Assembly: GCA_963813435.1 (NCBI GenBank)
Contig: CAWEYY010000002.1
Location: 434,001 to 498,000 of the forward strand
Length of the DNA: 64,000 nt
Source: AC-32 sp963813435
GTDB taxonomy: Bacteria; Actinomycetota; Thermoleophilia; Gaiellales; Gaiellaceae
Direction of reading: 5' to 3'
Part shown: positions 15,181-23,439 of the stretch, in pieces
Position numbering within the stretch: the first letter of the stretch is position 1
Layout: the number at the start of each line of letters is the position of its first letter
Made by a program: the position numbers and the translations under genes
The notes under the pieces: generated by a model
The model's database searches: none
What the model saw: the letters and a program-made list of their open reading frames with translations, nothing else
What the model was told of the DNA's origin: nothing

Positions 15181-16327
15181 CCCGGGCCTTCGTGCCGACC
15201 TGCTCGGCGTAGATCTCCTCGAGCGTTCCGCCCTCCTCGTGGCGGGCGATCTGGCGCTCGGCCGCGTTCGCGGCGGGGATGGCGAGGTACGGCGCGGCGC
15301 CGATCTCGTCGGCGACCGGGAGCACCCACTCCACGAGCCGTTCGAGATGGGCTCGGGCCGGCCGCACCTCGCCGGTCGCGAGGTCGATCAGCTCTCCCGA
15401 GAGCCCGTAGCGGATCGCGCGCCAGAGGTTCTCTTCGATCAGCCGGTGCTCGAAGTCGTGGAGCGGCTCACCCTCGTCGAGCGCACGGGCGATGCGCACC
15501 GCGAGCGCGTAGCAGAGCGCGGCGAGCGAGCGCGCCTCGGCTGGGTCCGGCTGCGCGTCGCAGATCCTGATCTCGACCGTCGGGAACGCAAGATGCGGAC
15601 GAACGCTCCACCACATCTGCGTGTGCTCGTCGATCGAGCCCGTGTCGTAGAGGAAGCGCACGTAGCGCTCGAACCCGTCCCAACCGTCGTAGGAGTCGGG
15701 CACGCCGCAGCGCGGGAACATGCGCGTGAAGATCTGCGTGCGCGCCGAGTGCAGGCCCGAGTTCACGCCTTCGACGAAGGGCGAGCTCGCCGAGAGCGCA
15801 AGCAGCTCGGGCAGGAAGTTGCGCAGCTGGTTGCAGACGGCGACCGCGCGATCTGGCCCGCGGATCGCCACGTGCACGTGCAGGCCGAAGCTGTTGTTGC
15901 GCCAGACGACGTACTGGAGGATCTCGTCGTTGCGGCGGTAGTGCGGCGTGTCGATGATCCGCTGGTCCTGCCAGGGGCTCCAGGGATGCGTCCCGGTCGC
16001 GCCGAGCGCCATCCCGAGCGAGTCGGCCAGCTCCTGGAGTTGCGTGCGTCGCCCGCCGATCAGGCCGGCAAGTTCCTCGAAGCTGTCGCAGCGCCCGGTG
16101 CGGACCTCGACCTCGGAGGCGATCAGCTCGCCGACCAGGTGCGGCTCGAGCGGCGTGCCCGCCGCGGCCGCCTGGAGCTCCTCGAAGCGGTTGCTCAGCG
16201 CGAGCGTCGAGGGGTCGAGGATCGCGAACTCCTCCTCGACCGCGACGGTGAAGTCGGTGGCGTCCTCGTACTGCTCGCGCGCGAGGCCGATCTGCTCCTC
16301 CGGGCTGAGGTGCTGAGAGTCACCCAC
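15173..16327 (-). CDS. YbdK/GCS2-family carboxylate-amine ligase (glutamate-cysteine ligase-like)
   Basis: 384 residues from GTG 16327. The family forms gamma-glutamyl or related amide bonds with ATP. Features: VAVEEEFAILDP near residue 28 (acidic metal-binding strand), ASEVEVRTG near 70, GTHPWSPWQDQRI near 111, RNNSFGLHVHV near 142 and RPHLAFPTVEIRICDAQPDP near 243. Length fits the YbdK group (about 370-380). Actinobacterial relatives include EgtA of ergothioneine synthesis, but no other egt genes are here, so substrate remains open. The following gene overlaps its 3' end. Confidence 0.85.
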   Translation of the reverse strand: MGDSQHLSPEEQIGLAREQYEDATDFTVAVEEEFAILDPSTLALSNRFEELQAAAAGTPLEPHLVGELIASEVEVRTGRCDSFEELAGLIGGRRTQLQELADSLGMALGATGTHPWSPWQDQRIIDTPHYRRNDEILQYVVWRNNSFGLHVHVAIRGPDRAVAVCNQLRNFLPELLALSASSPFVEGVNSGLHSARTQIFTRMFPRCGVPDSYDGWDGFERYVRFLYDTGSIDEHTQMWWSVRPHLAFPTVEIRICDAQPDPAEARSLAALCYALAVRIARALDEGEPLHDFEHRLIEENLWRAIRYGLSGELIDLATGEVRPARAHLERLVEWVLPVADEIGAAPYLAIPAANAAERQIARHEEGGTLEEIYAEQVGTKARVG

Positions 16328-16410
16328 GGGCGCACTACATTAGTTGAAGGGTTAGAACTGCCCGTTCTGCAGGGCTTTTCCAGTTCCCTCGTCCGCTTTG
16401 GACACGACCC

Positions 16411-16423
16411 GGGGACTGTCCCC
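16411..16423. repeat. GGGGAC-T-GTCCCC palindrome
   Basis: A 13-base perfect palindrome in the gap between rex and the ligase gene. It is the reverse-complement form of the GGGACAGTCCC core found at 9014 and inside the gene at 25637. It has no adjacent T-tract. Confidence 0.6.
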
Positions 16424-16436
16424 CTGGCATGGCCCC

Positions 16437-17054
16437 TCAGGTCAGGTGGAAGTAGAGAGCGTGCAGCAGGTCCACGGCCGGGTTGGACGTGTGGACGGTG
16501 ATGTCGTGCGGGACGTCGAGGAGCGCCTCGGAGTAGTTGAAGATGATCTTCACGCCCGCCCCGACGAGCTCGTCCGCGACCTGTTGCGCGCTGTCCGCGG
16601 GGACAGCGACGACGCCGACGATGATGTTCTTCTCGCCGACGACCGCCTGGAGCAGGCGGATGTCGCCGACAGTGTGCGAGCCGATCGCGTCGCCGACCTT
16701 CTCCGGGTCGCTGTCGAAGACGGCCGCGATGTGAATGCCGTGCTCCGCGAAGATCGGGGAGCTCGCGATCGCCTGGCCGAGTCGGCCCGCGCCGACGAGC
16801 GCGATGTTGTGCTGGCCCTGCGTCCGGAGGATCTTCCGGATCTCGCCGAGCAGTGAGTCGATGTTGTAGCCGACACCGCGCTTGCCGAACTTCCCGAACG
16901 TCGATAGGTCGCGCCTGATCTGCGTCGCGTTGATGTTCGTGTAGTCGGAGATCTCCTGGGAGGAGATGCGGTCCTTGCCCATCTTCTTCGACTGGGCGAG
17001 CACCTGGAGGTAGCGGCTAAGCCGGGCGGCGACACCGACCGTCACTCGTTCCAT
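16437..17054 (-). CDS. rex: Redox-sensing transcriptional repressor Rex
   Basis: 205 residues, ATG 17054. N-terminal winged helix (residues ~5-80) includes the highly conserved ISSQEISDYTNINATQIRRD segment followed by FGKFGKRGVGYN. The Rossmann domain carries LVGAGRLGQAI near residue 87, FDSDPEKVG, and the C-terminal swapped helix NPAVDLLHALYFHL. Rex senses NADH/NAD+ and represses respiratory and fermentative genes when NADH is low. The upstream region holds inverted TTGTGAC half-sites, which could mean autoregulation, and a glutaredoxin-like gene follows 5', a common actinobacterial neighbour. Confidence 0.93.
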   Translation of the reverse strand: MERVTVGVAARLSRYLQVLAQSKKMGKDRISSQEISDYTNINATQIRRDLSTFGKFGKRGVGYNIDSLLGEIRKILRTQGQHNIALVGAGRLGQAIASSPIFAEHGIHIAAVFDSDPEKVGDAIGSHTVGDIRLLQAVVGEKNIIVGVVAVPADSAQQVADELVGAGVKIIFNYSEALLDVPHDITVHTSNPAVDLLHALYFHLT

Positions 17055-17153
17055 CGTCGCCGTTCCGGTCGTGTGAGCAGTAGCTTGTGACAGAGCACAA
17101 CCATTCTGCCAGTCGGCGTGGCTCGGTGCGTCAGACAGTCACAAACTTCCCGG

Positions 17154-17414
17154 TCAGAGGCGAGTTTGTGCCTGCGCTATCCGTCTGCGAAAGGCGTCCT
17201 CGTGGACGTGGTAGGTGAAGACCCGGTCGCCGTCGATCTCGACCACGGGCAGCCACTCGCGGTAGCGCGCCTCCAGCACCGGATCGCCGTCGATCGCAAC
17301 CTCGTCCAGCTCGAAGCCGAGCTCGGCGTGCAGCACGCGCACCTGTTCGAGCGCACGCTCGCACAGGTGGCAGTCGACCCCGTAATAGACGGTTACCCGA
17401 GGCCCAAGAGGCAC
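17154..17414 (-). CDS. Glutaredoxin-like thiol protein (DUF836 type)
   Basis: 86 residues from GTG 17414. Thioredoxin fold with strand VTVYYGVDCHLCERALEQ, giving the redox motif CHLC at residues 15-18, and the cis-Pro strand WLPVVEIDGDRVF. It is probably a small cytosolic thiol-disulfide protein. It lies upstream of rex, and the pair often co-occur in actinobacteria. The only in-frame start, GTG, is buried in an 8-bp stem (17410-17427), which is unusual. Confidence 0.8.
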   Translation of the reverse strand: MPLGPRVTVYYGVDCHLCERALEQVRVLHAELGFELDEVAIDGDPVLEARYREWLPVVEIDGDRVFTYHVHEDAFRRRIAQAQTRL

Positions 17415-17480
17415 CGCTTGCGGTGCCGCCCTCAGGACGTGCGGGCTTCGCCCGCTGGTCCGTCTGGAACGACCGGTCGA
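17410..17480 (+). repeat. REP-like two-hairpin element, copy A
   Basis: GGCACCGC-TT-GCGGTGCC (17410-17427) is followed by CCTCAGGAC, a second hairpin GCGGGCTTCGCCCGC, then GTCCGTCTGGAACGACCGGT. The same order and most bases recur at 33481-33550 and, inverted, at 38727-38806. It overlaps the 5' end of the glutaredoxin gene, whose GTG lies in the first stem. Confidence 0.75.
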
Positions 17481-17507
17481 GACGTTGGGCCAGTCATTGC
17501 CGACGCT

Positions 17508-18782
17508 CTATGGGTACAGGCCACGCGTGACCGTGGCTTCTGCGACGCGGCCGACCGCGAGGCCGTACGCGGCGCTGCGCATCCCGACCTGCCGCTCGTC
17601 CGAGAGGTGCCAGGTCTCGTTGAAGGCGCGCGTGACGATGTCGCGCAGCTTCGAGTTGACCTCCGGCTCCTTCCAGAAGTACTCCTGGAGGCCCTGGACC
17701 CACTCGAAGTACGAGACGACGACGCCGCCCGCGTTCGCGAGGATGTCCGGCAAGACGAGCACGCCCTTGTCCTCGAGCACCTCGTCGCCGGCCGGGGTCA
17801 CCGGCCCGTTGGCGCCCTCGCAGATGATCGACGCCTTGACCTTGTCAGCGTTGTCCTGGGTAATCACCTGCTCGAGCGCGCAGGGTGCGAGCACGTCGCA
17901 GTCGACGACGAGGAGATCCTCGTTCGTGATCTCGTCGGCGCCGCGCAGGCCGCGCAGGGTGCCGGTCTCCTGCTTGTGCGCGAGCGCTGCGGCGATGTCG
18001 ATCCCCTTCGCGTTGTAAAGCCCCGACGTCGAGTCCGAGACGGCGACGATCGTCGCCCCCTCCTCGGCGAGGAACTTCGCGAGGAAGCTGCCGACGTTGC
18101 CGAATCCCTGCACCGCGACGCGCAGGCCCTCGAGCGAGAGCTCGCGCTTGCGGACCGCCTCCTGGACGCAGTAGAGGCAGCCGCGCGCGGTCGCCTCCAT
18201 CCGGCCGAGCGAGCCGCCCACGTTGAGCGGCTTGCCGGTGACGACCCCGAGCACCGAGTGCCCCTTGTTCATCGAGTACGTGTCGAAGATCCAGGCCATC
18301 ACCGTCCCGTCGGTGCCGACGTCCGGGGCCGGGATGTCCTTCTCCGGGCCGATCTCGTTGATGATCTCCGTCGTGTAGCGGCGGGTCATCCGCTCGAGCT
18401 CGCCCCGCGACAGCTTCTTGGGGTCGCAGATCACGCCGCCCTTTGCGCCGCCGAACGGGATGTTCATCAGCGCGCACTTCCAGGTCATCCACATTGCGAG
18501 CGCCTTGACCTCGTCGAGGGTGACGTCCGGGTGGTAGCGGATGCCGCCCTTGGACGGTCCGCGCGCGATGTTGTGCGTGACGCGGTAGCCCTCGTACGCG
18601 ACGATCGTGCCGTCGTCCATCGTCACCGGCGCGGAGACGATCACCGCCTTCTTGCATTCCTGGAGGACGTTCACGAGCCGCTGGTCGATGGCGAAGATCT
18701 CGGCCACGCGGTGCAGCTGCTCGCGAGCGATGTCGAACGGGTTCTCTCGAAGATGGCTTTCCGGAGCTTCGACTGTGGTCAC
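17508..18782 (-). CDS. gdhA: NAD(P)-dependent glutamate dehydrogenase
   Basis: 424 residues from GTG 18782 after AAGGAG. Interconverts glutamate and 2-oxoglutarate plus ammonia. The substrate domain shows PSKGGIRYHPDV near residue 77 and NIPFGGAKGGV (second catalytic Lys). The catalytic Asp is in IPAPDVGTDG. The coenzyme domain has VAVQGFGNVGSFLAKFLAEE near residue 222. Length fits hexameric GDH class II (about 420). An alternative amino-acid dehydrogenase is less likely because of the GDH-length substrate domain. A TATACT -10 element lies upstream. Confidence 0.9.
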   Translation of the reverse strand: MTTVEAPESHLRENPFDIAREQLHRVAEIFAIDQRLVNVLQECKKAVIVSAPVTMDDGTIVAYEGYRVTHNIARGPSKGGIRYHPDVTLDEVKALAMWMTWKCALMNIPFGGAKGGVICDPKKLSRGELERMTRRYTTEIINEIGPEKDIPAPDVGTDGTVMAWIFDTYSMNKGHSVLGVVTGKPLNVGGSLGRMEATARGCLYCVQEAVRKRELSLEGLRVAVQGFGNVGSFLAKFLAEEGATIVAVSDSTSGLYNAKGIDIAAALAHKQETGTLRGLRGADEITNEDLLVVDCDVLAPCALEQVITQDNADKVKASIICEGANGPVTPAGDEVLEDKGVLVLPDILANAGGVVVSYFEWVQGLQEYFWKEPEVNSKLRDIVTRAFNETWHLSDERQVGMRSAAYGLAVGRVAEATVTRGLYP

Positions 18783-18834
18783 TCGGTCTCCTTAAGGCGT
18801 GGGTCCGGCACGAAAAATCGCCGCAAACGAGCAA

Positions 18835-18840
18835 AGTATA
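18835..18840 (-). promoter_or_regulatory. -10 element (TATACT) of glutamate dehydrogenase gene
   Basis: TATACT on the minus strand, five of six bases matching consensus, about 50 bases before the GTG start. The -35 region is GC-rich and poor, so an activator or weak promoter is possible. Confidence 0.4.
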
Positions 18841-18871
18841 GGACGGTCCCGGCCGAAAGAGCCGGGAGCGA

Positions 18872-21436
18872 TCACTGCTTGATCCGGAACGCGATCCGCT
18901 TGACCGTGGACGTGCCGCCGGTCGTCGGAACCGCGATCAGCCGGATCCGGTATTGGCCCGGGGCGAGCAGATTGCCCTCGGGGTCGCGGCCGGTCAGGCC
19001 GATCGCGATCCGACCGGGCGGGAGGTCGCGCAGGCGGGCGAGGAGCCCGATCCGCTCTCCTCCATGCCAGAGCTCGACGTCGAGCCGCGCGACCGGGCGG
19101 ATCTGCGGGCCGGTCGGATCCTGCACGAGGCTTCCCGCGCGCAGCGAGAGGACGGCCGGGTTCGTGTCCGACGGGCGGAACGCGAGCGCGGAGAGCGCGA
19201 CGGCCGAGAGCAGATTCCCGGGCGGGCGACCGAACGTGATCGCCCAGGGAACGCGGATCTGAGCGGACCCGTGAGGCTTGAGGAGGATCGCCCCTTCGGC
19301 CGAACCGCCTGCCGGTGGCGCCCCGCGGAGGCGCGCGACGAGGCGCACGACGGTCGAGCCGTCCGGCTTGAGCCTGACGCGACGCGGGAACGGCGTGATC
19401 TGGAGCCCGTCCCGGCCGCCGGCCTCGATGCGCACGCGCAGCTTCCTCGTCGAGACGTCGTGCAGGGTCAGGAGCTGCGTGGCGTGCCAGCCGTCGCCCT
19501 GAACGCGACCGAAGGCGAGCGTGGCCGGGAGCGCGGCCAGCTCGGCCGCGGCCGCACCACCGACGTCGACGAGACCGGCGCCCTGGGCGGTGACGCTCTC
19601 ATCGGGCAGCGGCCGCGCGGTGCCCGTGAGGAGGCTCTTCACGTCGGCGGCTCTGAGGTCCGGCCTCACCTCGGCCAGCAGCGCGGCCGCGCCCGTCACC
19701 ACGGCTGCAGACGCGCTCGAGCCGTTGACGGTCCCGTAGCGCGGGGAGCCGTCGTCGTTTCGCCCGGGCTCCGAGGTCGCGAGCACGACTCCGGGAGCCG
19801 CCACGTCGGGCTTCACGCGCGCGTCGAAGGCGAGGCCGCGTGACGAGAACGGGGCGATCTCGGCGGCCGATCCGTTGTGGGCCGTGCTCGGCACGCCGAT
19901 CGAGACGATCGCGTGACCGTGCCTGGCGAGCTGGTCGGCGGCGATCCTGCCCACGCGGGTCGGGACGCTCAGCACGGGGACGTCGACCGCCTCGTCGAGC
20001 CCGAGCCCGCCCGCGGGCAGCTCCGTCCCGTAGACGACCACGGCGCGTGCCCCGGCCGCGACCGCGTGGTCGATCGTGAGCCGAGGGTCGCCTCCGGCCT
20101 TGACGAACGCGGCCTTGCCGGCGACGAGGCTGACGCCCTTGCCGTCGAAGAAGCTCGACAGCTCGGACGGCGACGCCGTGGGTCGCGGCTCTGCGAGCTC
20201 GAGCTCGAGCGGCTTCGTCGCCACGACCGCGCCGGCGAGCGGCATCCGCTCGTCCAGGAGAAGCCTCAGCCCGGTGCGAACCACGACGGGCGCCTCTTCC
20301 GCCTCGGTGCGCAGGTCGGCGGCGCCAACCGTCAGCGCCGCCGGGGCGCCGCCCGGGCTCGCGATGCTGCCGTAGCCGGGGCCGGCCGGGCCGTCGTTTC
20401 CGGCGGGCGCGACGACGAGCGTGTCGAGCCGCAGTGCGCCGCGAATCGCCTGCGCCTCGGGCGAGTCGGCGAAGGCCGCGTACGAGGCCGCGAGCCCGAT
20501 CAGCGCGATCCGGGCGGCGTCGTGTGCGTCGCCGTCGAGGTTCGGGTCGACCGCGCGCTCGAGCCCGGCGATCAGCTGGTCGGTTCGCCCGTAGATCGCC
20601 CAGCCGCCGGTCAGGTCGCGCTGCCAGCCGGCCACGCGGATCGGCAGGACCGAGGCGCCGGTCGCAACACCCGAGATTCCGCCCGGGCCACCCGCGCCGA
20701 CGAGCAGCCCGGCCATCTCGGTCCCGTGCTCCTCGAGCCGGGTCGCGTCGTCCGGGTCGGCGACGGCCGGGGCGCCGCTGTTCATGTCGTCGACGAGGTT
20801 GACCCCGGGAAGGATCCGCCCGCGCAGGTACGGATGCGCACTGTCGACTCCGGTGTCGAGGAGGGCGATCGTCACCCCGCGGCCGTCGTAGCCGGGGAGG
20901 GACACCGACGGAAGCTGTCCCGCGCCGATCGCGAGGCCTTCCTTCCCGAGCAGGCGCGATGAGATCGAGGCTGGATACGCAACGCGCACCGGGTAGACGC
21001 CGGCCACCTCGGGCTGGCTCTCGATGACGGCAACCGCGCGCGCGTCGAGCGGCGCCGAGAATCCGTTGAGGACGCGCGCGAAGCTGAACTCCTTGCGGAT
21101 CTGGATCCCGTGGATGCTCAGCTCGGCGAGAAGCTGCTGCTGGGCGGCGATCGCGTCCCGGGTCCACTCGTGCTCCTGTTTCTGCGTCGCGAAACCGCCG
21201 TTCGCGGCGACGCGTGTCGCCAGCGAGGGCGCCTTGAGCACGACGAGCATCCGCTGGCCGACGGTCACGGGCGGGCGGGCGCCGCCGACGAGGCCGCGCC
21301 AGGCCGCCGCCTGTGAGGTCAGCGACCGCTCGCTGGCGCCGCTGACGCCGAAGCCGACGACAAGCAGGGTCGCTGCGAGGACGATGATCGCGGCGGGCGC
21401 GACCCGCCGGACGTCAGAGAGCCGAAGCGTAGGCAT
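18872..21436 (-). CDS. Secreted S8 serine protease with PA domain
   Basis: About 854 residues; ATG 21436 or 21445, the latter overlapping the tsaD 3' end by 32 bases. A membrane/signal segment lies near residues 15-36, then an I9-type propeptide (VLKAPSLATRV, VLNGFSAPLDARAVAVIESQ). Counting from 21445: Asp197 in IALLDTGVDSAHPYL, His240 in EEHGTEMAGL, Asn350 in APAGNDGP and Ser577 in NGSSASAAVVTGAAALL. Both HGTH and GTSMA are altered (HGTE, GSSAS), though the catalytic His and Ser remain. A PA-like insertion occupies about 400-520. The C-terminal ~250 residues are beta-rich, Fn3-like. It follows tsaD on the same strand. Confidence 0.85.
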   Translation of the reverse strand: MPTLRLSDVRRVAPAAIIVLAATLLVVGFGVSGASERSLTSQAAAWRGLVGGARPPVTVGQRMLVVLKAPSLATRVAANGGFATQKQEHEWTRDAIAAQQQLLAELSIHGIQIRKEFSFARVLNGFSAPLDARAVAVIESQPEVAGVYPVRVAYPASISSRLLGKEGLAIGAGQLPSVSLPGYDGRGVTIALLDTGVDSAHPYLRGRILPGVNLVDDMNSGAPAVADPDDATRLEEHGTEMAGLLVGAGGPGGISGVATGASVLPIRVAGWQRDLTGGWAIYGRTDQLIAGLERAVDPNLDGDAHDAARIALIGLAASYAAFADSPEAQAIRGALRLDTLVVAPAGNDGPAGPGYGSIASPGGAPAALTVGAADLRTEAEEAPVVVRTGLRLLLDERMPLAGAVVATKPLELELAEPRPTASPSELSSFFDGKGVSLVAGKAAFVKAGGDPRLTIDHAVAAGARAVVVYGTELPAGGLGLDEAVDVPVLSVPTRVGRIAADQLARHGHAIVSIGVPSTAHNGSAAEIAPFSSRGLAFDARVKPDVAAPGVVLATSEPGRNDDGSPRYGTVNGSSASAAVVTGAAALLAEVRPDLRAADVKSLLTGTARPLPDESVTAQGAGLVDVGGAAAAELAALPATLAFGRVQGDGWHATQLLTLHDVSTRKLRVRIEAGGRDGLQITPFPRRVRLKPDGSTVVRLVARLRGAPPAGGSAEGAILLKPHGSAQIRVPWAITFGRPPGNLLSAVALSALAFRPSDTNPAVLSLRAGSLVQDPTGPQIRPVARLDVELWHGGERIGLLARLRDLPPGRIAIGLTGRDPEGNLLAPGQYRIRLIAVPTTGGTSTVKRIAFRIKQ

Positions 21437-22379
21437 CGAGGGCAAGATAACGAGGGCACGGGATTGCCTCGGCGAACCGCGCGGCCGAGGCGATCATGGC
21501 GCCGTTGTCCGTGCACAGCTCGAGCGGCGGGGCGACGGCGCCGGGCAGGGAGGCGCGCAGCTCGGAGTTCGCGGCCACGCCGCCGACGACGGCGATCCGC
21601 CCGGACTTCGTGCGCTCGGCGGCGTCCAGCGTCCGCTCGACGAGCGCGCGCACGATCGCACGCTGGTAGCTCGCCGCGAGGTCGGCTCGCCTGGCCTCGA
21701 GTTCGTCGCCCTCGAGCCCGCGAACCTCGTACAGGAGCGCCGTCTTGACTCCCGAGAACGAGAAGTCGAGACCGGGGACGCGGGCGACCGGGAACGCGAA
21801 CGAGTCAGGGTCACCCGCGCGCGCGAGGCGCTCGATCTCCGCGCCGCCCGGGTAGCCGAGACCGAGCAGCCGCGCGCCCTTGTCGAAGGCCTCGCCGGCC
21901 GCGTCGTCGAGCGTCGTCCCGAGAACGTCGAACCGGCCACGCTCGGGGACGTCGAGGAGCATGGTGTGCCCGCCGCTGGCGAGCAGGCAGAGGAACGGCG
22001 GCTCGAGCGGGTCGCCGCCGAGGTAGAGCGAGGCCACGTGCCCCTGGAGGTGGTCGACCGGGACGAGCGGGAGCCCACGTGCCCAGGCCAGCGCCTTCGC
22101 GGCGGACAGGCCGACGAGCAGCGCCCCGATCAGCCCCGGGCCCTGGGTGACCGCAACGGTGTCGACGTCGTTCAGGCTCGCTCCGGCACCGGCGAGGGCG
22201 TCGTCGACGACCGGGATCACGAGCTCGAGGTGGCGGCGCGACGCGATCTCGGGCACGACGCCTCCGAAGCGAGCGTGCAGGTGCGCCTGCGAGGAGACGA
22301 CGTTCGAGCGGATCTCCCCCGCGCCGCTCACGATCGCGGCGGCGGTCTCGTCGCAGCTCGTCTCGATCCCGAGAATCAG
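21414..22379 (-). CDS. tsaD: tRNA N6-threonylcarbamoyltransferase TsaD
   Basis: 321 residues if started at CTG 22379. Transfers threonylcarbamoyl from TC-AMP to A37 of ANN-decoding tRNAs, acting with TsaB and TsaE. The N-terminus ILGIETSCDETAAAIV is the family's canonical beginning directly after the initiator Met. Metal-site HLHARFGGVVPEIASRRHLE is near residue 27; ATP-site motifs VTQGPGLIGALLVGLSAAK, CLLASGGHTML and VVGGVAANSELR are intact. The CTG shares CTGA with the rimI stop. The only alternative start in frame is GTG 22415, which would add twelve Gly/Ala-rich residues absent from the family, so CTG is preferred. Confidence 0.92.
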   Translation of the reverse strand: MILGIETSCDETAAAIVSGAGEIRSNVVSSQAHLHARFGGVVPEIASRRHLELVIPVVDDALAGAGASLNDVDTVAVTQGPGLIGALLVGLSAAKALAWARGLPLVPVDHLQGHVASLYLGGDPLEPPFLCLLASGGHTMLLDVPERGRFDVLGTTLDDAAGEAFDKGARLLGLGYPGGAEIERLARAGDPDSFAFPVARVPGLDFSFSGVKTALLYEVRGLEGDELEARRADLAASYQRAIVRALVERTLDAAERTKSGRIAVVGGVAANSELRASLPGAVAPPLELCTDNGAMIASAARFAEAIPCPRYLALDAYASAL

Positions 22380-22849
22380 AGCCGCGCCGCCGGCTCCTGC
22401 ACCGGGTCCTTCCACATGATCAGCGCGTCCTCGCGGTTGTCCGTGTAGTAGCCGCGCCGCACGCCGCGCGGGCGGAAGCCCAGGCGCTCGTAGAGCTTGA
22501 TCGCGCCGGCGTTGGAGACGCGCACCTCGAGCGTGTATCCGCGCCTGCCCCGCCCGGACGTGAGGTCGAAGAGCCGGTTCATCAGCATCGACGCGATCCC
22601 TTGCCGTCGGCGATCGGGCTTGACGGCGACGTTCATCACGTGCCACGCGTCGACGTAGCGCGAGATGACGAGGTAGCCGACGAGGTGGCCGGTCTCCGCG
22701 TCGAACGCGCCGAGGCACATCGACGACGGCTTCGAGAGCTCGCTCGCGAACATCGACCGCGACCACGGGGTCGGATAGGACGCGCGCTCGATCTCCTCGA
22801 TCCCGGCGAGGTCGCGCATCTCGAGCCGGCGGAGCTCGACGTTCGTCAT
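22376..22849 (-). CDS. rimI: Ribosomal-protein-alanine N-acetyltransferase RimI
   Basis: 157 residues, ATG 22849 overlapping the tsaB stop (ATGA). A single GNAT domain with the acetyl-CoA loop VKPDRRRQGIASMLMNRLFD near residue 77, and VRVSNAGAIKLYERLGFRPR with YYTDNREDALIM at the end, which is the RimI pattern. It acetylates the N-terminus of ribosomal protein S18 in Escherichia coli. rimI between tsaB and tsaD is a widely conserved arrangement. Confidence 0.9.
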   Translation of the reverse strand: MTNVELRRLEMRDLAGIEEIERASYPTPWSRSMFASELSKPSSMCLGAFDAETGHLVGYLVISRYVDAWHVMNVAVKPDRRRQGIASMLMNRLFDLTSGRGRRGYTLEVRVSNAGAIKLYERLGFRPRGVRRGYYTDNREDALIMWKDPVQEPAARL

Positions 22850-23439
22850 CGCTTCTGCTCCGCGTCGGGAATGCGCAGGTAGAGGGGCTCGACGGCCGCG
22901 GCCGCGCCGAAGTCGCGTGCGAGCTGCGCGTGGAAGCGGGCGCGCGGGACATGGCGCTCGTCGTCGTCGGGGGGGATCTCGGCGCCTGCGGCCTCGAGCA
23001 CCTCGCGGTAGCGGAGAGCGCCGTCGCCGACGCAGACGGTCCCGGGCTCGAGCTCGAGCGCCTGCGGGGCGGCGGCGACGCGCTCGCCGTCTTGGAGCGT
23101 GAAGACCTCGCGGCGCCCGGCGTCGATGACCGGGAGCGCGCCCGGCGCTCCGGCGGCGAGCGCGTCCAGCGTCGAGACGCCTGCGACCGGAAGGTCGAGC
23201 GCGAACGAGAGCCCGCGCGCGGCCGCGAGGCCGAGGCGCAGGCCGGTGAAGCTCCCGGGGCCGGTGCCGACCGCGAGGCCGGTGAGGTCGGCCGGGTGCG
23301 CGTTCGCGTCGCGAAGAAGGTCGTCCGCGTCCGCGAGCACGACGACGGCCCGGGAGACCCGCTCTCCCAGCACCTCATCGTCCCGGACGAGCGCCGCCGT
23401 CGCGACGCGTGTCGCGGTGTCAAACGCGAGCGTCAGCAT
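22846..23439 (-). CDS. tsaB: tRNA threonylcarbamoyladenosine biosynthesis protein TsaB
   Basis: 197 residues from ATG 23439; TTG 23445 six bases upstream is an alternative with a better-spaced GAGGG. ASKHA-fold, catalytically inactive partner of TsaD. Seen: LTLAFDTATRVATAAL at the N-terminus, GLAVGTGPGSFTGLRLGLAA near residue 57 and the dimer helix. The C-terminal half is short and divergent, as usual. It overlaps the tsaE 3' end by 20 bases. Confidence 0.9.
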   Translation of the reverse strand: MLTLAFDTATRVATAALVRDDEVLGERVSRAVVVLADADDLLRDANAHPADLTGLAVGTGPGSFTGLRLGLAAARGLSFALDLPVAGVSTLDALAAGAPGALPVIDAGRREVFTLQDGERVAAAPQALELEPGTVCVGDGALRYREVLEAAGAEIPPDDDERHVPRARFHAQLARDFGAAAAVEPLYLRIPDAEQKR

